A stretch of 64,000 nucleotides of DNA from Streptomyces sp. NBC_01233 (GCF_035989305.1 NZ_CP108514.1:5560501-5624500), one strand, 5' to 3'; shown: positions 38,089 to 49,135, counted from the stretch's first letter. Made by a program: numbers and translations. Notes: a model not told the origin generated them from the letters alone.

Positions 38089-38784
38089 CTACCGCGCCCC
38101 GGCGCCGGCCCCGTCCGTCTCCATGTACCGGCGCACCCGCTCGTGGGCCTCCGGCTCCATCGCCGCACCCGCCGCCAGGGTGCGCGGCAGCAGCGCGCGC
38201 TCGGTGGTGAAGGCGCGGAACCACAGCTCCACCGTCACGTCGTGGTCCGGCCGGTGGACGATCTCGACGGGATCGCCGGGGGAGACCGGGCCCTCCCGGA
38301 TCACCCGCAGGTACGCGCCCGGCCGGACCGCCTGGGTGAACCGCTTGACCCATCCGGTCTCGCCCATGACCCCCTGGAAGGTCCGGCAGGGGATGCGGGC
38401 CGAGGCCACTTCGAGGACGAGCTCCGCGCCGACCCGCCAGCGGTCGCCGAGCCGGGCGGTGTTCAGGTCGATGCCGGCGGTGGTGAGGTTCTCCCCGAAG
38501 GTCCCGCCGGGCAGCTCGCGGCCCAGCTCGCCCTCCCACCAGGCAAGGTCTTCGCGCGCGTACGCGTAAACGGCCTGGTGGTCGCCGCCGTGGTGGCGCC
38601 GGTCGCAGACGGCGTCGCCCTCCAGGCCGCTGCCGAGGCCGGTGGCCTTCGTGCCGGGGGTGCGGACGCGGACCGGCCCGGGGACGGGGCGCTTGCCGAT
38701 GCCCGTCACCCCGCCCTCGGCGTCGGTGTAGTCGACGGCCGTGGCGCGGCCGAGGTTCACGGAGATCAGTTGCATGGTGCCCAT
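38089..38784 (-). CDS. MOSC domain protein
   Basis: 231 residues from ATG 38784 (MGTMQLISVNLG); ATG 38775 is the alternative. The beta-rich MOSC domain (GLGSGLEGDAVCDRRHHGGDHQAVYAYA, then FGENLTTAGID and the conserved Cys in RIPCRTF) is that of YiiM-type molybdenum-cofactor or sulfur-carrier proteins, often N-hydroxylated compound reductases. TAGCGT lies 7 nt before 38784. Divergent from the LysR gene. Confidence 0.85.
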   Translation of the reverse strand: MGTMQLISVNLGRATAVDYTDAEGGVTGIGKRPVPGPVRVRTPGTKATGLGSGLEGDAVCDRRHHGGDHQAVYAYAREDLAWWEGELGRELPGGTFGENLTTAGIDLNTARLGDRWRVGAELVLEVASARIPCRTFQGVMGETGWVKRFTQAVRPGAYLRVIREGPVSPGDPVEIVHRPDHDVTVELWFRAFTTERALLPRTLAAGAAMEPEAHERVRRYMETDGAGAGAR

Positions 38785-38867
38785 GGGGAACACGCTAGCC
38801 GTGAGCTGGACCCAAAGCGTCCCAGAGACATTCGCGCAGCAGTCAAAGCAGGCCTTATGCTCGAAGG

Positions 38868-39767
38868 GTGATCGAGGCACGTCATCTCCGCGTTCTGCGC
38901 GCCGTCGCCGGGACCGGTTCCTTCTCCGCCGCCGCCCGCGAGCTCGGCTGCACCCAGCCCGCCGTCTCCCAGCAGATGAAGGCGCTGGAGCAGTCGGCCG
39001 GCACGCCGCTGCTCATCCGCACCGGGCGCGAGATGCGGCTGACCCAGGCCGGTGAGGCCCTGGTGCGGCACGCCGCGGGCATCCTGGCCGGGCTGACCGC
39101 CGCCGAGGAGGAGGTCGCGGCCATCGCCGGGCTGCGCGCCGGCCGGGTCCGGCTCGTGTCCTTCCCCAGCGGCAGCTCCACGCTGGTGCCGACCGCGCTC
39201 GCGGCGATGCGCGCCGAGCACCCGGGCACCCGGATCTCGCTGGTCGAGGCGGAGCCGCCGCGCTCGGTGGAGATGCTGCGCGAGGGCGACTGCGACCTGG
39301 CGCTGGCCTTCCGCTACGGCGGGGCCGCCGGCTCCGCCGCGGAGTGGGAGGACCTCGTGGTGCGGCCGCTGCTGACGGACCGGCTCGTCGGGCTGGTCCC
39401 GGAGGGGCACCGGCTGGCCGGGGCGGAGCGCGTGGGCATGGCGGAGCTGGCCGACGAGCCCTGGATCGCGGGCTGTCCGCGCTGCCGCCGCCACCTGGTG
39501 GAGGTGTGCGAGGGCGTGGGCTTCACCCCGCGCATCGACTTCGCCACCGACGACTACCCGGCGGTGGTCGGCCTGGTCGGCGCGGGGCTGGGCGTCGCGG
39601 TGCTGCCGGAGCTCGCGGTGGAGTCCGTACGGGCCAAGGGCGTGAGCACGGTCGTCGTGGAGCCGGCCGTCGAGCGGGAGGTCGTGGCGCTGACCCTGCC
39701 CGACCTGGCCAGGGTGCCGGCGGTGGCCGCGACCCTGGCCGAGCTGGAGCGGGCCGCCACGCGCTGA
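38868..39767 (+). CDS. LysR family transcriptional regulator
   Basis: 299 residues. N-terminal winged HTH (FSAAARELGCTQPAVSQQMKALEQ) and a two-lobed substrate-binding domain from about residue 90. A CPRCRRH cluster near residue 207 is a little unusual. GTG 38868 has TATGCT (38856-38861) 6 nt upstream and no ribosome-binding site, a leaderless layout. Divergent from MOSC, so it may regulate that gene. Confidence 0.9.
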   Translation: MIEARHLRVLRAVAGTGSFSAAARELGCTQPAVSQQMKALEQSAGTPLLIRTGREMRLTQAGEALVRHAAGILAGLTAAEEEVAAIAGLRAGRVRLVSFPSGSSTLVPTALAAMRAEHPGTRISLVEAEPPRSVEMLREGDCDLALAFRYGGAAGSAAEWEDLVVRPLLTDRLVGLVPEGHRLAGAERVGMAELADEPWIAGCPRCRRHLVEVCEGVGFTPRIDFATDDYPAVVGLVGAGLGVAVLPELAVESVRAKGVSTVVVEPAVEREVVALTLPDLARVPAVAATLAELERAATR

Positions 39768-39818
39768 CGGCCCGCGCCGGCGGATCGCACGCGCGCCCGC
39801 TGACGGGCGGCGCGCAAC

Positions 39819-39856
39819 CGGCCGTACGCACGCACTCGACGGGGTGCGTACGGCCG
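39819..39856. terminator. Hairpin between LysR and whiD (convergent)
   Basis: Perfect 13-bp stem (39819-39831 with 39844-39856), 12-nt loop, between convergent genes. Confidence 0.6.
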
Positions 39857-39942
39857 AACGCGTGAATTCCGGGCCTGGCGGCGACACGCCCGGGTGTGCA
39901 GGTGATTCGAAGAAACGTTCCTTCGGACGTTTCGGCGGACGC

Positions 39943-40269
39943 TCAGTCCGGAGCGATCGGACCGATCGCACTCGACGCGGGGATCAGGCGGTGCCGGGCG
40001 CGGCCCATCAGTTCCTCACGTTCGTCCTCGGTCAGACCTCCCCACACTCCGTAGGGCTCGCGGACGGCGAGTGCGTGCGCGGCACATTCCGCGCGGACCG
40101 GGCATCGCATGCAGACCTCTTTAGCCGAGGCCTCGCGCGCGCTCCTGGCCGCGCCCCGCTCGCCTTCCGGGTGGAAGAAGAGGGAGCTGTCGACCCCGCG
40201 GCAGGCAGCCAGCAGCTGCCAGTCCCAGAGGTCGGCGTTCGGGCCGGGGAGGCGGGAGAAATCTGCCAT
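39943..40269 (-). CDS. whiD: WhiB-family regulator WhiD
   Basis: 108 residues, recognised as WhiD, required for late sporulation in Streptomyces. Fe-S cluster cysteines C23, C53, C56 and C62 are present (LLAACRG; EVCMRCPVRAEC), followed by the GVWGG turn and basic RARHR. ATG 40269 has GAGGA upstream. The protein starts MADFSRLPGPNADLWDWQ. It is divergent from bldM across a 390-bp regulatory gap. Confidence 0.95.
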   Translation of the reverse strand: MADFSRLPGPNADLWDWQLLAACRGVDSSLFFHPEGERGAARSAREASAKEVCMRCPVRAECAAHALAVREPYGVWGGLTEDEREELMGRARHRLIPASSAIGPIAPD

Positions 40270-40505
40270 TGGTAGTCCTCGTTGGTGCCGGTACTGAGGC
40301 GGATACGGTCGATGTCTCCAAGGGTCTCCACACCTACTGTCGGAGTAGATGTAAATATGACTCATTGGGAATCTAGCCTCAGATACATGCCAAACGGAAG
40401 GAAAGCCGCCAAATAGGGCATAGCTCCAGATGGAGGACAGGTGGCTTGTGGCGTCGACGCCGTGATCGCTTCCTCACGTAGAGTGCCGAAGGTGTCCGTC
40501 CGACC

Positions 40506-40533
40506 CGTAACTCTTTCGAGTGACCATCGTTGA
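40506..40533 (+). promoter_or_regulatory. Sigma-BldN-type promoter of bldM
   Basis: CGTAAC (40506-40511) and CGTTGA (40528-40533) with a 16-nt spacer, an exact match to what I recall as the sigma-BldN consensus. It lies about 125 nt before bldM. The rest of the 390-bp whiD-bldM gap shows no gene; the whiD promoter cannot be assigned with confidence. Confidence 0.85.
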
Positions 40534-40659
40534 GAGTGCGAAGGCGGTTGAACCAATAAGTTCTCGGACGGGTGTCCGGGAGCATCGACCGCACAGGTGA
40601 CGATACGTACCAGCCTGGAGGCTCAAGGTGACGCGCATCAGCAGCTGCGGAGGGCGGTC

Positions 40660-41271
40660 ATGACATCCGTCCTCGTCTGCGACGACTCCCCGCTTGCCCG
40701 AGAGGCGCTCCGTCGCGCGGTTGCCACCGTGCCCGGCGTCGAGCGTGTGACGACGGCTGCCAACGGCGAGGAAGTCCTCCGCCGCTGGGGTGCCGACCGC
40801 TCCGACCTGATTCTGATGGATGTACGGATGCCGGGGCTCGGCGGCGTGGAGACGGTCCGCCGACTGCTCTCGGCCGACCCCGGTGCCCGCATCATCATGC
40901 TGACGGTCGCCGAAGACCTGGACGGCGTGGCCCTCGCGGTCGCCGCCGGCGCCCGCGGGTACCTGCACAAGGACGCCTCGCGCGCCGAACTGCGGGCCAC
41001 GGTCACCCAGGCCCTCGCCGACCCGACCTGGCGACTGGCCCCGCGCCGGCTCCGCTCGGCCGAGATGGGCGCCGCGCCCACGCTCACCGCGCGCGAGATC
41101 CAGGTGCTGGAGGGCATGAGCCACGGCCGGTCGAACGCGGAGATCGGGCGCGAGCTCTTCCTCTCCGAGGACACGGTCAAGACGCACGCCCGCAGGCTGT
41201 TCAAGAAGCTCGGCGCCTCGGACCGGGCGCACGCCGTGGCGCTCGGATTCCGCTGGGGTCTGGTCCGCTGA
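40660..41271 (+). CDS. bldM: Developmental response regulator BldM
   Basis: 203 residues, the known length. Receiver domain with the phosphorylation-site equivalent D54 in LILMDVRMPG, and a LuxR/FixJ-type HTH (LTAREIQVLEGMSHGRSNAEIGREL split over residues 140-165). BldM controls aerial mycelium and sporulation genes, alone or with WhiI. ATG 40660 has GCGGAGGG upstream; an in-frame ATG at 40597 is ignored. Neighbours whiD and shbA support identity. Confidence 0.95.
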   Translation: MTSVLVCDDSPLAREALRRAVATVPGVERVTTAANGEEVLRRWGADRSDLILMDVRMPGLGGVETVRRLLSADPGARIIMLTVAEDLDGVALAVAAGARGYLHKDASRAELRATVTQALADPTWRLAPRRLRSAEMGAAPTLTAREIQVLEGMSHGRSNAEIGRELFLSEDTVKTHARRLFKKLGASDRAHAVALGFRWGLVR

Positions 41272-41528
41272 CCCGTCGGTCGTGGCCGGGCCCGGCCCGG
41301 TCCGCCGCAGACCGCGGATCGTCGAGAGCGGTCCCGTCCGCCGCGGGCGGACGGGGCGGCGCGCCGCCCTCGTTTTCGGTGTAGCCCTGTCCCGCCGTAC
41401 CCGGTGCGCACCCGGGGGTTGGCGGGGCACAATCCGGGGGACACGTCTCGCTTCGTGCGCGATGCCGCATCCTTGAGGGTGTGGAGTCTCTCGGAGACTA
41501 TTCGGCCGAGCGGGAGGGGAGGGCGCAG

Positions 41529-42251
41529 ATGACGAGCTCAGGCGCACCCGCTCATAACGCTTCGATGCACAACAAGGGCCACGGTGCCGCGGATGCTCCG
41601 GCGCCAAGGCACCATGGATTGATGCGCGACGACGAGGCCCTGGGGTCACCCGCGGCCACAGGCCCCACCGGCGCCGCCAAGGGCGGCAGTGCCGGGGGTG
41701 TCAGCGCGCTCGTACGCAGGGCGGTCGAGGGCGACGAACAGGCCACGCACGACCTGCTCGCCTTCGTGCACCCCCTCGCCATCCGCTACTGCCGCGCCCG
41801 GCTGTCGCGGCTCCCGGGTGACGCTCGTCACTTCGTGGAGGACCTGGCGCAGGAGGTCTGCGTCGCCGTCCTGATGGCGCTGCCGCGCTACCGGGACACC
41901 GGGCGGCCCTTCGAGGCCTTCGTCTTCGCCATCGCCGCGCACAAGGTCGCCGATCTGCAGCGGGCCGCCATGCGGCACCCGGGCAGCACGGCCGTGCCCT
42001 CGGACGAGATGCCGGAACGGCCCGACGACTCACTGGGTCCGGAGGAGCGGGCGCTGCTCAGCAGCGACGCCGCCTGGGCCAAGAAGCTGCTGGCCAACCT
42101 TCCGGAGAACCAGCGCGAGCTCCTCGTCCTGCGGGTGGCCGTCGGGCTGACCGCGGAGGAGACCGGACAGATGCTCGGGATGTCCCCCGGCGCCGTGCGC
42201 GTGGCACAGCACCGGGCGCTCAGCCGGCTGCGGGCGCTCGCCGAGCAGTAG
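41529..42251 (+). CDS. shbA: ECF-type sigma factor ShbA (SigD-like)
   Basis: 240 residues from ATG 41529 behind GAGGGGAGGG; a GTG at 41481 would add 16. A disordered N-terminus (about 70 residues) is followed by sigma region 2 ([38 protein letters not shown]) and region 4 ([36 protein letters not shown]). By position between bldM and guaB it is the ShbA sigma that drives hrdB transcription in Streptomyces, matching SigD of mycobacteria in the same neighbourhood. No anti-sigma is adjacent. Confidence 0.85.
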   Translation: MTSSGAPAHNASMHNKGHGAADAPAPRHHGLMRDDEALGSPAATGPTGAAKGGSAGGVSALVRRAVEGDEQATHDLLAFVHPLAIRYCRARLSRLPGDARHFVEDLAQEVCVAVLMALPRYRDTGRPFEAFVFAIAAHKVADLQRAAMRHPGSTAVPSDEMPERPDDSLGPEERALLSSDAAWAKKLLANLPENQRELLVLRVAVGLTAEETGQMLGMSPGAVRVAQHRALSRLRALAEQ

Positions 42252-42263
42252 GAACAGTCGTAG

Positions 42264-43865
<1,602 letters not shown>

Positions 43866-43876
43866 CAGCCGACTCA

Positions 43877-43911
43877 GAGGGGCGGGCCCGGGTGACCGGG
43901 GCCCGCCCCTC
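43877..43911 (+). terminator. Terminator between guaB and the GuaB3-type gene
   Basis: Perfect 13-bp stem (43877-43889 with 43899-43911) around a 9-nt loop. Confidence 0.75.
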
Positions 43912-44011
43912 CGGCGTGGGGGCCCGGTCGTCCGTACAGCGGTCACCGGAACGCGGGCCCCCGGGGTTCGGGGATACTGGACGGGCAGACCCAGAGGAAA
44001 GGCCACCACAC

Positions 44012-45136
44012 GTGACTGAGATCGAGATCGGGCGCGGCAAGCGCGGCCGCAGGGCGTATGCGTTCGACGACATCGCCATCGTCCCGAGCCGGCGTACCCG
44101 GGACCCGAAGGAGGTCTCGATCGCCTGGCAGATCGACGCGTACCGCTTCGAGCTCCCCTTCCTGGCCGCCCCCATGGACTCGGTTGTCTCCCCGCAGACC
44201 GCCATCCGCATCGGCGAGCTCGGCGGCCTCGGCGTGCTGAACCTCGAAGGCCTGTGGACCCGGTACGAGGACCCGCAGCCGCTGCTCGACGAGATCGCCG
44301 AGCTCGACGAGGACGCCGCGACCCGCCGCCTCCAGGAGATCTACTCCGCGCCGATCCAGGCGGACCTGATCCGCCGGCGCATCAAGGAGGTGCGCGACTC
44401 CGGTGTCGTCACCGCCGCCGCGCTCTCCCCGCAGCGCACGGCCGAGTTCTCCAAGGCCGTCGTCGACGCGGGCGTGGACATCTTCGTGATCCGCGGCACC
44501 ACCGTGTCGGCCGAGCACGTCTCGGGCGCCGCCGAACCGCTGAACCTCAAGCAGTTCATCTACGAGCTCGACGTCCCGGTCATCGTGGGCGGCTGCGCCA
44601 CCTACACGGCGGCCCTGCACCTGATGCGCACCGGCGCCGCGGGCGTCCTGGTCGGCTTCGGCGGCGGCGCCGCGCACACCACGCGCAACGTGCTCGGCAT
44701 CCAGGTCCCGATGGCGACCGCCGTCGCGGACGTGGCCGCGGCCCGCCGCGACTACATGGACGAGTCCGGCGGCCGCTACGTGCACGTCATCGCCGACGGC
44801 GGCGTGGGCTGGTCGGGCGACATCCCGAAGGCCGTCGCCTGCGGCGCGGACGCCGTGATGATGGGCTCCCCGCTGGCCCGTGCCACCGACGCGCCCGGCA
44901 AGGGCAACCACTGGGGCATGGAGGCCGTCCACGAGGACGTGCCGCGCGGCAAGAAGGTCGACCTGGGCACCGTGGGCACCACCGAGGAGATCCTCACCGG
45001 TCCCTCGCACACCCCGGACGGCTCGATGAACATCTTCGGCGCGCTGCGCCGCTCGATGGCCACCACCGGCTACAGCGAGCTCAAGGAGTTCCAGCGGGTC
45101 GAGGTCACGATCGCGGACTCGCAGCACAGCCGCTGA
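44012..45136 (+). CDS. guaB3: GuaB3-type IMP dehydrogenase family protein
   Basis: 374 residues. IMPDH-fold barrel without the CBS insert, as for GuaB3 of mycobacteria, which also follows guaB2. Conserved blocks: AYAFDDIAIVPSRRTRDP, FLAAPMDSVVSP, ADGGVGWSGDIPKAV. The segment equivalent to the Cys loop reads VGFGGGAAHTTRN, so the canonical catalytic Cys is missing. Its reaction is therefore uncertain. GTG start with AGAGGAAAGG upstream. Confidence 0.85.
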   Translation: MTEIEIGRGKRGRRAYAFDDIAIVPSRRTRDPKEVSIAWQIDAYRFELPFLAAPMDSVVSPQTAIRIGELGGLGVLNLEGLWTRYEDPQPLLDEIAELDEDAATRRLQEIYSAPIQADLIRRRIKEVRDSGVVTAAALSPQRTAEFSKAVVDAGVDIFVIRGTTVSAEHVSGAAEPLNLKQFIYELDVPVIVGGCATYTAALHLMRTGAAGVLVGFGGGAAHTTRNVLGIQVPMATAVADVAAARRDYMDESGGRYVHVIADGGVGWSGDIPKAVACGADAVMMGSPLARATDAPGKGNHWGMEAVHEDVPRGKKVDLGTVGTTEEILTGPSHTPDGSMNIFGALRRSMATTGYSELKEFQRVEVTIADSQHSR

Positions 45137-45146
45137 CCGCTCCGCC

Positions 45147-45200
45147 CGTACGCCGGAGGGCCGGCACCCCGTGGGGGGGGTGCCGGCCCTCCGGCGTACG
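45147..45200. terminator. 24-bp perfect hairpin, bidirectional terminator
   Basis: Arms 45147-45170 and 45177-45200 pair over 24 bp with a 6-nt loop. Lies between the convergent GuaB3-type and small membrane protein genes. Confidence 0.8.
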
Positions 45201-45213
45201 CGGTGCGACCCGG

Positions 45214-45687
45214 TCAGTCGCCCATCTTCTTGGCCGCGCCGAAGGCGGCGAAGCCGCCGATCCCGAGGAAGACGTAGGACATGAAGTCCGCGCTCTCCTT
45301 CCAGAGGTCGTTCAGGCCGCCGATGCCGACCTCGGTGAACACCTCGCCCACGCCGACCTTGCCGTAGTCGGCGATCGCCAGCGCGATGAAGAAGAGCTGG
45401 CCGAGGTAGACGGCGCCGAGGGAGAGCGCGGCGGCGATCGCGGGCAGGATCGGGTTGCGGCCGCCGACCTTGCCGGCGGCGAGGCCGACGAGGAGGCCGA
45501 CGCCGATCGCGGCGTAGCCGACCTCGCGCTCGATGGCGTTCATGATGCCGCCGTACGCGCCCGCCGCGACGAGGGCCGCGACGACGGCCGCGACGATGCC
45601 GAGACCGATGTTGCCGGTGCGGGCCGGGGCCGGGGCGGGCGCCGGGCTGAAGGAGTCGGGCGCGGGCGGCGTGAAGTTCTGGCTCAT
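45214..45687 (-). CDS. Small membrane protein, unknown function
   Basis: 157 residues. Pro/Ala-rich cytoplasmic start (MSQNFTPPAPDSFSPAPA), then four hydrophobic helices from residue 26 (IGLGIVAAVVAALVAAGAY, YAAIGVGLLVGLAAG, then two more) and a short charged end. GGGGGGGA lies upstream of ATG 45687. No family recognised with confidence. Confidence 0.75.
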   Translation of the reverse strand: MSQNFTPPAPDSFSPAPAPAPARTGNIGLGIVAAVVAALVAAGAYGGIMNAIEREVGYAAIGVGLLVGLAAGKVGGRNPILPAIAAALSLGAVYLGQLFFIALAIADYGKVGVGEVFTEVGIGGLNDLWKESADFMSYVFLGIGGFAAFGAAKKMGD

Positions 45688-45806
45688 TGGGAAATCCCCC
45701 CCAGGGATGCGTGGGGCACACGTGTCCAGGGGGACGTATGTGCGAGATAAGTGACGACGCAGGCTAGCAGCCGCGGCGGACATTCTCGGGGAGGATTTTC
45801 CGGCCG

Positions 45807-47036
45807 TCACAGGCGGTGGGCCGCGCCCACCGGGCTGGCGCCGCGTGTGTCCAGCAGCAACTGGGCCTTCACGGCAAGACCTTGCAGGTCGTAGGTGCGG
45901 TGGTGCTGGAGCAGGATCGTCAGGTCGGCGTTGGCCGCTGCCTCGTACAACGATTCGGCGCGGGGGACCGGCTGGTCCCTGACCCGCCAGCCCGTGATGT
46001 ACGGGTCGTGGTAGCTGATCAGCGCCCCCAGGTCGAGCAGACGGCTGGCGATCTCGCGGGCCGGGGAGCCCTCCTGGTCGGCGAGGTCGGGCTTGTAGGT
46101 GACGCCCAGCAGGAGGACGCGGGCGCCGCGGGCCGACTTGCCGTGCTCGTTCAGCAGGGTGGCGGAACGCTGGATGACGTACTGCGGCATCCGGTTGTTG
46201 ATCTCCTGGGCCAGGCCGACCATGCGCAGGGGGTGGCCGGGGGTGCGAGTGGTGTGGGGGAGGTAGTTCGGGTCCAGGGGGACCCCGTGGCCGCCGACCC
46301 CGGGGCCGGGGCGGAAGGCCTGGAACCCGTACGGCTTGGTCTCGGCGCAGCGGATGACGTCCCACAGGTCGACGCCGAGGTCGTGGCAGAGCACCGCCAT
46401 CTCGTTCATGAGGGCGATGTTCACGTGCCGGTAGTTCGTTTCGAGGAGCTGGACGGTCTCGGCCTCGCGCAGCCCGCGGGCGCGGACCACCTTCTCGGTG
46501 AGGCGGGCGTAGAAGGCGTGCGCGGACTCGGTGCAGGCGGGGGTGAGGCCGCCGATCACCTTGGGGGTGTTGGCGATGCCGTGGGTCCGGTTGCCCGGGT
46601 CGTGGCGGCTGGGGGAGTAGGCCAGGTGGAAGTCCCGGCCGGCCCGGAGCCCCGAGCCCCCTTCGAGGATCGGGCGCAGGTAGTCCTCGGTGACGCCCGG
46701 GTGGACGGCGGACTCGAGGATCACGGTGGTGTGCGGGCGCAGCCGCGCGGCCAGTGCGTGGCCGGCCTCGCCGACGGCGGAGAGGTCCAGTGCGCGATCG
46801 GCGCCGAGCTGGGTGGGGGCGCAGATGACGGCCGTGCGGACCCGGCCGAGCTCGGCGGGGTTGGTGGTCACCCGGAAGCCGGCCGCCGACATGCGGCGGA
46901 TCTCGGCGGCGGTGAGGGTGGAGTCCGTGACCGGACCGCTGTCATAGCCGACCGTCTCGATCCCGGCGGCGACGGCCGCCTGGGCGAGTGGGAGGCCGAG
47001 ATGGCCGAGTCCGATGACGGCGAGGTCTGCGGGCAT
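45807..47036 (-). CDS. Nucleotide-sugar dehydrogenase homologue lacking the catalytic Cys
   Basis: 409 residues. UDP-glucose/GDP-mannose dehydrogenase family, closest in layout to WecC/WbpA-type ManNAcA dehydrogenases: NAD loop VIGLGHLGLPLA, LESAVHPGVTEDYL, NTPKVIGGLTP, LLETNYRHVNIALMNE, C-terminal GVTYKPDLADQEGSP. The active-site motif, normally GGHCxPxDP, reads GGHGVPLDP (codon GGG), so the nucleophilic Cys is absent. It may be inactive, or use another chemistry. Confidence 0.85.
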   Translation of the reverse strand: MPADLAVIGLGHLGLPLAQAAVAAGIETVGYDSGPVTDSTLTAAEIRRMSAAGFRVTTNPAELGRVRTAVICAPTQLGADRALDLSAVGEAGHALAARLRPHTTVILESAVHPGVTEDYLRPILEGGSGLRAGRDFHLAYSPSRHDPGNRTHGIANTPKVIGGLTPACTESAHAFYARLTEKVVRARGLREAETVQLLETNYRHVNIALMNEMAVLCHDLGVDLWDVIRCAETKPYGFQAFRPGPGVGGHGVPLDPNYLPHTTRTPGHPLRMVGLAQEINNRMPQYVIQRSATLLNEHGKSARGARVLLLGVTYKPDLADQEGSPAREIASRLLDLGALISYHDPYITGWRVRDQPVPRAESLYEAAANADLTILLQHHRTYDLQGLAVKAQLLLDTRGASPVGAAHRL

Positions 47037-47267
47037 GGGGGTGCCGTCCCTTCCCTGACATGAGGGGGCTGCCGCGCAAGTTCACTGTGGGGACAGGGGA
47101 GCTGGCGCAATGTCAGACTAGGCGTATATATGAAAGATATGTCGCATTACGGGGTGAAGGTCATCGTTGTGTTGTCCACAGGCGGTGGCTGATGTGGGTG
47201 CGGGCGGTCAGAATCATGAAACGGGGGCATGTGAGCGGGATCTCACCCGCACCAACGGGAGGCAGCC
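47037..47267. other. Intergenic region between the dehydrogenase and glpD
   Basis: 231 bp between divergent genes. It contains an unusually A/T-rich patch (about 47124-47155, TATATATGAAAGATATG) for this genome, likely promoter or operator sequence, but I cannot assign a consensus. No gene seen. Confidence 0.4.
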
Positions 47268-48974
47268 GTGAGGACAGCGACACTGGGGCCGGTGCAGCGG
47301 GCCGAGGCCCTCACCCGGATGGCCGAACGCGAACTGGACGTGCTGGTGGTGGGCGCGGGCGTGGTGGGCGCGGGCACCGCGCTCGACGCCGCCACCCGCG
47401 GCCTGTCGACCGGCCTGGTGGAGGCGCGGGACTGGGCTTCGGGCACCTCCAGCCGGTCCAGCAAACTGATCCACGGCGGCCTGCGGTACCTGGAGATGCT
47501 CGACTTCGCCCTCGTGCGGGAGGCGCTGAAGGAGCGCGGCCTGCTGCTGGAGCGGCTCGCCCCGCACCTCGTGAAGCCGGTGCCCTTCCTGTATCCCTTG
47601 CAGCACAAGGGCTGGGAGCGGCTGTACGCGGGCTCGGGCGTCGCGCTGTACGACGCGATGTCGGTCTCCAGCGGGCACGGGCGGGGTCTGCCGGTGCACC
47701 GGCACCTGTCGCGGGGGCGCGCGCTGCGGGTGGCTCCGGCACTGCGCAAGGACGCGCTGGTGGGAGCCCTGCAGTACTACGACGCCCAGATGGACGACGC
47801 GCGGTACGTCACCACGCTGGTGCGGACGGCCGCGGCGTACGGGGCGCACTGCGCCAACCGGGCGAGGGTGATCGGCTTCCTGCGCGAGGGCGAACGGGTG
47901 GTCGGCGCGCGGGTGCAGGACGTGGAGGGCGGCGGGGAGTACGCCATCCGGGCGAAGCAGGTCGTGAACGCGACCGGGGTGTGGACGGACGACACCCAGG
48001 CGCTGATCGGGGAGCGCGGGCAGTTCCACGTACGGGCCTCGAAGGGCATCCACCTGGTCGTGCCGAAGGACCGGATCCATTCGAGCACCGGGCTGATCCT
48101 GCGGACCGAGAAGTCGGTGCTGTTCGTCATCCCGTGGGGGCGGCACTGGATCGTGGGGACCACGGACACCGACTGGGACCTGGACAAGGCGCACCCGGCG
48201 GCGTCGAGCGCGGACATCGACTACCTGCTGGAGCGCGTGAACTCGGCGCTGGCGGTGCCGCTGACGCGTGATGACGTCCAGGGCGTGTACGCGGGCCTGC
48301 GGCCGCTGCTGGCCGGCGAGTCGGACGCGACGAGCAAGCTCTCGCGCGAGCACACGGTGGCGCACCCGGTGCCCGGGCTGGTGGTGGTGGCGGGCGGCAA
48401 GTACACGACGTACCGGGTCATGGCGAAGGACGCGGTCGACGAGGCCGTGCACGGGCTGGACCAGCGGGTGGCGGAGTGCGTGACGGAGGACGTGCCGCTG
48501 GTGGGGGCGGAGGGGTACCGGGCGCTGTGGAACGGGCGGGCGAGGATGGCCGCCCGGACGGGGCTTCATGTGGTGCGGGTGGAACACCTGTTGAACCGCT
48601 TCGGGTCCCTGACGGAGGAACTGCTGGACCTGATCGCCGCCGATCCGGGACTGCGCGAGCCGGTGTCCGGGGCGGACGACTACCTGCGGGCGGAAATCGT
48701 GTACGCGGCTTCGCACGAGGGGGCGCGGCACCTGGACGACGTGCTGACGCGGCGGACGCGGATCTCGATCGAGACCTTCGACCGGGGGACGCGGTCGGCG
48801 CGGGAATGCGCGGAATTGATGGCTCCGGTGCTGGGGTGGGACGAGCAGCAGATCAAGAAGGAAGTGGAACACTACGAGAAGCGGGTCCAGGCGGAGCGGG
48901 AGTCCCAGCGCCAGCCGGACGACCAGACGGCGGATGCGGCGCGGCTGGGGGCGCCCGACATCGTTCCGTTGTAA
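47268..48974 (+). CDS. glpD: Aerobic glycerol-3-phosphate dehydrogenase
   Basis: 568 residues. FAD enzyme oxidising glycerol-3-P to DHAP at the membrane. FAD loop VVGAGVVGAGTALDAATRG, GTSSRSSKLIHGGLRYLE, VNATGVWTDDT, FVIPWGRHWIVGTTDTDW and GGKYTTYRVMAKDAVD are diagnostic. GTG start behind ACGGGAGG. No glycerol kinase or facilitator is adjacent. Confidence 0.96.
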   Translation: MRTATLGPVQRAEALTRMAERELDVLVVGAGVVGAGTALDAATRGLSTGLVEARDWASGTSSRSSKLIHGGLRYLEMLDFALVREALKERGLLLERLAPHLVKPVPFLYPLQHKGWERLYAGSGVALYDAMSVSSGHGRGLPVHRHLSRGRALRVAPALRKDALVGALQYYDAQMDDARYVTTLVRTAAAYGAHCANRARVIGFLREGERVVGARVQDVEGGGEYAIRAKQVVNATGVWTDDTQALIGERGQFHVRASKGIHLVVPKDRIHSSTGLILRTEKSVLFVIPWGRHWIVGTTDTDWDLDKAHPAASSADIDYLLERVNSALAVPLTRDDVQGVYAGLRPLLAGESDATSKLSREHTVAHPVPGLVVVAGGKYTTYRVMAKDAVDEAVHGLDQRVAECVTEDVPLVGAEGYRALWNGRARMAARTGLHVVRVEHLLNRFGSLTEELLDLIAADPGLREPVSGADDYLRAEIVYAASHEGARHLDDVLTRRTRISIETFDRGTRSARECAELMAPVLGWDEQQIKKEVEHYEKRVQAERESQRQPDDQTADAARLGAPDIVPL

Positions 48975-49135
48975 CTCCGGTATGCGGGAAGGGGAACCGC
49001 AGACCCGGGGGGCCCGTCCGTTGCGGAGTGAGGAACAATGAGGGTTCTGCCGGGGCGGGTTACAGCGGGCCCCGGACGCCGGGTCGCTCAGCCGCTGGGG
49101 CAGGCGGAGCAGCGGCAGGATCGCAGAGGGGACGC

